64,000 nucleotides of DNA, from the NCBI RefSeq assembly GCF_020410765.1, contig NZ_CP084541.1, forward strand, positions 4,545,001-4,609,000, written 5' to 3'. This stretch comes from Streptomyces marincola (lineage in GTDB: Bacteria; Actinomycetota; Actinomycetes; Streptomycetales; Streptomycetaceae). Shown piece by piece: positions 59,833 through 64,000 of this stretch; the stretch's first letter is position 1, and every line of letters begins with the position of its first letter. The notes beneath the pieces were generated by a model. That model worked only from the letters and a program-made list of their open reading frames with translations, made no database searches and had not been told where the DNA came from. The position numbers and the translations under genes are program-made.

Positions 59833-60864
59833 TCAGCGGCCGGCGTCGAAGTCGACGGCGCTGTAGGCGCGCAGCTTGGCCAGCCGGTGGGTCGAGTCGA
59901 TCTGCCGGATGGTGCCGGAGCGGGAACGCACCACGAGCGACTGCGTGGTGGCCGTCTCCGCGCGGTAGCGCACGCCGCGCAGCAGCTCGCCGTCCGTGAT
60001 GCCGGTGGCGACGAAGAACACGTTCTCGCCGCGGACCAGGTCGCCGGTGTGCAGAACCCGGTCCAGGTCGTGGCCCGCGTCCAGCGCCGCCCGCCGTTCC
60101 GCGTCGTCCTTGGGCCACAGCTTGCCCTGGATCGTGCCCCCGAGGCAGCTGATCGCGCACGCGGCGATGATGCCCTCGGGGGTGCCGCCGACGCCGAGCA
60201 GCAGGTCGACCCCCGTGCCCTCCCGCACGCTCATGATCGCGCCCGCCACGTCCCCGTCCTGGATGAACTTGATCCGCGCCCCGGCCTCCCGCACCTGCCG
60301 CACCAGCTCGGTGTGCCGCGGCCGGTCCAGGATGCACACGGTCACGTCCGCGGGGGAGCCGCCCTTGGCCTTCGCCACCCGCCTGATGTTCACCGCGGGC
60401 GGCGCGTCGATGTCCACGAACTCCGCGGCTTCCGGCCCGGTGGCCAGCTTGTCCATGTAGAAGACGGCGCTCGGATCGAACATCGCGCCCCGTTCCGCGA
60501 CCGCGAGCACCGAGACGGCGTTGCCCATGCCCTTGGCGGTGAGGGTCGTTCCGTCCACCGGGTCGACGGCCACGTCGCACTCGGGCCCCGAGCCGTCGCC
60601 GACGCGTTCGCCGTTGAACAGCATCGGCGCTTCGTCCTTCTCGCCCTCGCCGATCACGACGACGCCGTTCATCGAGACGGTCGAGATCAAGGAGCGCATG
60701 GCCCGCACGGCGGCGGCGTCCGCGCCGTTCTTGTCGCCGCGCCCGACCCAGCGGCCCGAGGCCATGGCCCCAGCCTCGGTGACGCGGACGAGTTCGAGCG
60801 CGAGGTTCCTGTCGGGGGCTTCCGGGGCGACATCGAGCGGGGGCGGAAGATGGTGATCGGTCAT
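59833..60864 (-). CDS. glpX: Class II fructose-1,6-bisphosphatase
   Basis: Hydrolyses fructose 1,6-bisphosphate to fructose 6-phosphate in gluconeogenesis, partnering metabolically with pckG in this window. The 343-aa length and the motifs GRGDKNGADAAAV (near 42-54), VVIGEGEKDEAPML, CDVAVDPVDGTTL and GVGGTPEGIIAACA are those of GlpX. Metal-binding acids are in GEGEKDEAP and DPVDGTT. The ATG at 60864 follows AAAGG by about 10 nt. Confidence 0.96.
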   Translation of the reverse strand: MTDHHLPPPLDVAPEAPDRNLALELVRVTEAGAMASGRWVGRGDKNGADAAAVRAMRSLISTVSMNGVVVIGEGEKDEAPMLFNGERVGDGSGPECDVAVDPVDGTTLTAKGMGNAVSVLAVAERGAMFDPSAVFYMDKLATGPEAAEFVDIDAPPAVNIRRVAKAKGGSPADVTVCILDRPRHTELVRQVREAGARIKFIQDGDVAGAIMSVREGTGVDLLLGVGGTPEGIIAACAISCLGGTIQGKLWPKDDAERRAALDAGHDLDRVLHTGDLVRGENVFFVATGITDGELLRGVRYRAETATTQSLVVRSRSGTIRQIDSTHRLAKLRAYSAVDFDAGR

Positions 60865-61021
60865 CGGCAGCGACCTTTCTTCTCCGGGGCTGCTCCGGGC
60901 CGTGGTGCGGGGACCCTACGACTCTAACGCTCCGGGAACAGATGAGCAGTATCGCCTTCGGATGAGCGAACGCGGGGGCGCCTGCGGTGGCCGGCCCGCC
61001 ATGCGCGACCATGGGGGAGTG

Positions 61022-61639
61022 GTGAACGACGTGACGACGGACGAAGGCCGGACCCCCGACACGGCATCCGGTCGGGCGGCCGATGACCGGACGGCCGCCG
61101 CCGACGCGCCCTCCGCCCGGCGGCGGCGTTTCGAGTCGGTGCGGAACATGGTGCTGTCCCTGGCCGTGATCTGCGGCGGAGCCCTCGCGCTCGTCGCGCT
61201 CAACCCGGAGGACCAGCCCGAGGGCGCGACACCCACCGTCTCGTACGAGGTCGAATCGGCCACGGCCGCCCGCGCCGCGCCCTACGACCTGCTGGTCCCC
61301 GAGGGGCTGCCCGAGGAGTGGCGCGCCACCTCCGTCCGCTACGAACCCGAGGGCGAGCACGGCGCGACCTGGCGCCTCGGCTTCCTCGACCCGGACGAGG
61401 AGTACGTCGCACTCGCCCAGGCGGACGGCACCCCCGAGGACTTCGTCACCGCGATGACCAGGGAGGCCGCCGACACCGGCGAGTCCGAGCGGGTCGGCGG
61501 CCAGGAGTGGGCGCGCTGGGAGGGCGACAAGTACGACGCGCTCGTGCTCCGCGAGCCCGGGTCGACCACCCTGGTCATGGGCACGGCCGGCTTCGAACGG
61601 CTGGCGGAGTTCGCCGGCGCGCTCGACGTCGTCGGCTGA
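61022..61639 (+). CDS. DUF4245 membrane protein
   Basis: A 205-aa actinobacterial protein with a disordered N-terminus (about 40 residues), one membrane helix preceded by the conserved SVRNMVLSLAVICGGALALV, and an extracytoplasmic domain (PYDLLVPEGLPEEWRATSVR, WRLGFLDPDEEYVALAQADG, GQEWARWEG) typical of DUF4245. Function unknown; it commonly lies next to glpX. Several GTG starts are possible (61019, 61022, 61031); GGGGGAG lies just upstream and 61022 gives a usual length. It converges on xseB. Confidence 0.82.
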   Translation: MNDVTTDEGRTPDTASGRAADDRTAAADAPSARRRRFESVRNMVLSLAVICGGALALVALNPEDQPEGATPTVSYEVESATAARAAPYDLLVPEGLPEEWRATSVRYEPEGEHGATWRLGFLDPDEEYVALAQADGTPEDFVTAMTREAADTGESERVGGQEWARWEGDKYDALVLREPGSTTLVMGTAGFERLAEFAGALDVVG

Positions 61640-61675
61640 CCCGGCGCCCCTCGCCGCCGCCCGGCCCGCGGCGCG

Positions 61676-62023
61676 TCACCCCCGCGTGTCGTCGGCCCCG
61701 TCCCCGTCAGCCGGCCGACCCCGTTCCGCGTCGGCCGTCGTGCCTGCCTCCCCGGCACCGGTCTCGCCGTCGGCCTCGGCCTCGTCGCCGCCCGCCAGGG
61801 CCGCGTCCAGCCGCGCCCTGGCTCCTTCGAGCCATCCCTCGCAGATCCGCGCCAGCTCCTCGCCGCGCTCCCAGAGCGCGAGCGACTCCTCCAGGGTCGC
61901 CCCGCCGGCCTCAAGCCGGCGCACGACATCGATCAGTTCATCCCTGGCCTGCTCGTAACCGAGCGCGGCCCCCGCGTCCGCCACCTCGTCCGCCTCCTTC
62001 GCTTCCGTCCCGCGTCGCGTCAC
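61676..62023 (-). CDS. xseB: Exonuclease VII small subunit
   Basis: A 115-aa protein whose first 75 residues are the XseB fold: GYEQARDELIDVVRRLEAGG, TLEESLALWERGEELARICE, forming the helical hairpin that packs on XseA. The C-terminal 40 residues are an acidic extension absent from the shorter E. coli protein (about 80 aa) but common in actinomycetes. GTG at 62023 overlaps the xseA stop (GTGA), so subunit synthesis is coupled. Confidence 0.92.
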   Translation of the reverse strand: MTRRGTEAKEADEVADAGAALGYEQARDELIDVVRRLEAGGATLEESLALWERGEELARICEGWLEGARARLDAALAGGDEAEADGETGAGEAGTTADAERGRPADGDGADDTRG

Positions 62024-63255
62024 CCTATGCCGCCGGCTCCCGGCGCCCGCCCGCCGACCGTCACGGTGAACGCGCCGTCCGCCACCCGGGCCCGCAGCAC
62101 CTCGCCGTCCTTCACCTCGCCCGCCTCCCGCACCGCCGCCCCGTCCTCACGCTGGAGCACGGCGTAGCCCCGGCGCAGCGTCGCCGCCGGCGACAGCGCC
62201 ACGACCCGCGCCCTGGTGTGCTCCACATCCGCGCGCGCCCGGTCCAGCAGATGCGCCAGCGTGCGCCGGGAGCGCCCGAGCAGCGCCGCAAGCTCCTCTG
62301 CGCGACCATCCACCAATCGGTGCGGCTCGGCCAGCGCCGGGCGGCTGCGCGCCGCGGCGAGACCCCGCTCCTCCCGGTCGATCCGCGATGCGAGCACCCA
62401 CCTGGCCCGGTCCCGCAGCTGCCGGACCCGCGCCAGCTCCTCGCCCACCTCGGGCACCACGCGCTTGGCCGCGTCCGTCGGCGTGGACGCCCGCACGTCC
62501 GCGACCAGGTCCAGCAGCGGCGAGTCAGGCTCGTGCCCGATCGCGGACACCACGGGCGTGCCGCAGGCCGCGACGGCCCGCACCAGCGACTCGTCGGAGA
62601 ACGGCAGCAGGTCCTCCACGCTGCCGCCGCCCCTGGCCACCACGATCACGTCCACCTCGGGGTCGGCGTCGAGATCGCGCAGCGCCTCGATCACCTGCGG
62701 CACGGCGTGCACGCCCTGCACCGCCACGTTCCGCACCGCGAATCGGACGGCGGGCCAGCGCGACCGCGCGTTCCGCAGGACATCGCGCTCGGCCGCCGAC
62801 GCCCGGCCCGTCACGAGCCCGACGCAGCCGGGCAGGAACGGCAGCCGCCGCTTGCGCGCGTCCGCGAACAGCCCCTCCGCGGTCAGGGTCCGCTTCAGCC
62901 GCTCCAGGCGCACCAGCAGCTCGCCGACCCCCACAGGACGGATCTCCGCCGCCCGCAACGACAGCTCACCGCGCGGCGCGTACCACTCCGGCTTGGCCAG
63001 CACCACCACGCGGGCTCCCTCGCCCACGGCGTCCGCGACCCGGTCGAACACGGCCCGGTAGCAGGTGACGCGCACCGACACGTCGAGCGAGGGGTCCCGC
63101 AGGGTGAGGAAGACCACGCCGAGCCCGGGCCGGCGCGAGAGCTGGGTCACCTGACCCTCCACCCACACCGCGCCGAGCCGCGCGATCCACCCGCCGATCA
63201 GCCGGGACACCTCGCCGACCGGAATCGGCGCCTCCGCCGAGGTCTGTACAGCCAT
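62020..63255 (-). CDS. xseA: Exonuclease VII large subunit
   Basis: A 411-aa catalytic subunit of the single-strand-specific exonuclease that trims DNA in both directions during mismatch repair and damage removal. An N-terminal OB fold (AVWVEGQVTQLSRRPGLGVV) binds DNA; the central catalytic domain has LVTGRASAAERDVL, VDVIVVARGGGSVEDLLPFS and SAIGHEPDSPLLDLVADVRA. The start ATG at 63255 follows TAGCGT by 7 nt on its strand; a GTG-like codon eight codons earlier is not needed. Divergent from ispH, 61 bp between starts. Confidence 0.94.
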   Translation of the reverse strand: MAVQTSAEAPIPVGEVSRLIGGWIARLGAVWVEGQVTQLSRRPGLGVVFLTLRDPSLDVSVRVTCYRAVFDRVADAVGEGARVVVLAKPEWYAPRGELSLRAAEIRPVGVGELLVRLERLKRTLTAEGLFADARKRRLPFLPGCVGLVTGRASAAERDVLRNARSRWPAVRFAVRNVAVQGVHAVPQVIEALRDLDADPEVDVIVVARGGGSVEDLLPFSDESLVRAVAACGTPVVSAIGHEPDSPLLDLVADVRASTPTDAAKRVVPEVGEELARVRQLRDRARWVLASRIDREERGLAAARSRPALAEPHRLVDGRAEELAALLGRSRRTLAHLLDRARADVEHTRARVVALSPAATLRRGYAVLQREDGAAVREAGEVKDGEVLRARVADGAFTVTVGGRAPGAGGIG

Positions 63256-63262
63256 GCCGACC

Positions 63263-63310
63263 ACGCTAGCGCCGAGCACCGACAGTCAGGTCCGGCCGCA
63301 CCCTTACGAT
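63263..63310. promoter_or_regulatory. Back-to-back leaderless promoters of xseA and ispH
   Basis: On the minus strand TAGCGT (63263-63268) lies 7 nt before the xseA ATG; on the plus strand TACGAT (63305-63310) lies 6 nt before the ispH ATG. The two genes share 61 bp. Confidence 0.55.
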
Positions 63311-63316
63311 GGGCCC

Positions 63317-64000
63317 ATGGCCAACGACACCGACCGCCGCCGTGTCCTGCTCGCCGCGCCCCGCGGATACTGCGCGGGAGTGGACCGCGCCGTCATAGCT
63401 GTCGAGCGCGCCCTCGAACAGTACGGCCCGCCCGTCTACGTCCGCCACGAGATCGTGCACAACAAGTACGTGGTCCGCACCCTGGAGAAGAAGGGCGCCG
63501 TCTTCGTCGAGGAGACCTCCGAGGTGCCGGAGGGCGAGATCGTCATCTTCTCCGCGCACGGCGTCTCGCCCGAGGTGCACAAGGAGGCGGAACGCGGGCG
63601 GCTCGCCACCATCGACGCGACCTGCCCGCTGGTCACCAAGGTCCACAAGGAGGCCGTCAGGTTCGCCAAGGAGGACTACGACATCCTCCTCATCGGGCAC
63701 GAGGGCCACGAGGAGGTCATCGGCACCAGCGGCGAGGCCCCCGAGCACATCACCCTGGTCGACGGCCCCGACGACGTCGCGGGCGTCGAGGTCCGCGACC
63801 CGTCCAAGGTCGTCTGGCTCTCCCAGACCACGCTGTCCGTCGACGAGACGATGGAGACCGTCGACGCGCTGAAGCAGCGCTTCCCGCAGCTGGTCAGCCC
63901 GCCGAGCGACGACATCTGCTACGCCACGCAGAACCGCCAGACCGCCATCAAGCAGGTCGCGGCCGACGCCGACCTCGTGCTCGTCGTCGGCTCGAAGAAC
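63317..64000 (+). CDS. ispH: 4-hydroxy-3-methylbut-2-enyl diphosphate reductase, C-terminus cut by window edge
   Basis: The last step of the MEP pathway, giving IPP and DMAPP, and a [4Fe-4S] enzyme. The first 228 codons are in the window. Cysteine ligands are in APRGYCAGVDRAV (C19) and DATCPLV (near 102); EIVHNKYVV, FSAHGVSPEV and GHEGHEEVIGTSGE are the substrate-binding histidine motifs, and DDICYATQNRQTA leads to the third ligand region. The start is set by TACGAT-N6-ATG. The gene runs off the right edge. Confidence 0.95.
   Translation, partial: MANDTDRRRVLLAAPRGYCAGVDRAVIAVERALEQYGPPVYVRHEIVHNKYVVRTLEKKGAVFVEETSEVPEGEIVIFSAHGVSPEVHKEAERGRLATIDATCPLVTKVHKEAVRFAKEDYDILLIGHEGHEEVIGTSGEAPEHITLVDGPDDVAGVEVRDPSKVVWLSQTTLSVDETMETVDALKQRFPQLVSPPSDDICYATQNRQTAIKQVAADADLVLVVGSKN

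Overview
The window looks like a core-chromosome segment of a high-GC actinomycete, most probably Streptomyces or a close relative. The evidence is the very high GC content, GTG and TTG starts, a mycothiol-dependent amidase, a WhiB-like protein, a GTP-type PEP carboxykinase, DUF4307/DUF4245/DUF1707/DUF402 proteins, a PIN-PhoH protein, and a DasR-type operator before a chitinase gene. From memory, not from a search, the gene order (metB-ilvA-mca-greA ... pckG ... tad locus ... fumC ... wbl-glpX ... xseBA-ispH) resembles the SCO495x to SCO505x stretch of S. coelicolor. No tRNA, rRNA, CRISPR array or intact mobile element was seen.

Layout. 0-6 kb: a cut-off membrane-anchored protein, metB, a MarR regulator, ilvA and a DrrAB-type ABC exporter behind a perfect palindromic operator. 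6-13.6 kb: a large membrane-anchored STAND-like NTPase with TPRs, the mca pair, DUF4307, greA, a TPR-like protein and a small secreted protein. 13.8-19.3 kb: a YyaL-type protein, a degraded NUDIX gene inside a non-coding GT-skewed stretch, and pckG. 19.3-26 kb: an alanine-type aminotransferase, a TetR regulator divergent from two PH-domain membrane proteins, a D-amino-acid deaminase-like enzyme and a GH18 chitinase with a DasR box in its promoter. 26-37.7 kb: a Tad/Flp pilus locus (zinc-ribbon protein, CpaB, CpaE, two TadE, TadA, TadB, TadC, Flp pilin, TadG-like, lipoprotein, OmpA-like, then a prepilin peptidase after a DUF1990 gene). 37.8-45.3 kb: uppS, PIN-PhoH, a secreted transglycosylase, an AI-2E-family transporter and an alpha/beta hydrolase. 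45.4-49.2 kb: a PadR-ABC-FtsX-type operon carrying an 89-bp tandem duplication between ATPase and permease. 49.3-56.8 kb: a TPM-like protein, a soluble Ser/Thr kinase, fumC, DUF402 and a SpoIIE/HATPase regulator. 56.9-64 kb: an Arc-like plus SPFH pair divergent from a DUF1707 gene over a second copy of the 4.07-kb operator, then a WhiB-like gene, glpX, DUF4245, xseB-xseA and a cut-off ispH.

Themes. Many genes begin exactly 6 or 7 nt after a TANNNT -10 box, the signature of leaderless transcripts. Convergent genes are usually separated by perfect GC hairpins without a T tract. Operons are stitched by ATGA/GTGA overlaps. The strongest unusual observations are the chain of two duplicated 30-codon mini-ORFs between the ABC ATPase and its permease, the palindrome shared by two distant loci, a TetR operator covering a start codon, an apparent CTG start in the pilus operon, and a STAND-like protein whose P-loop lysine is arginine.
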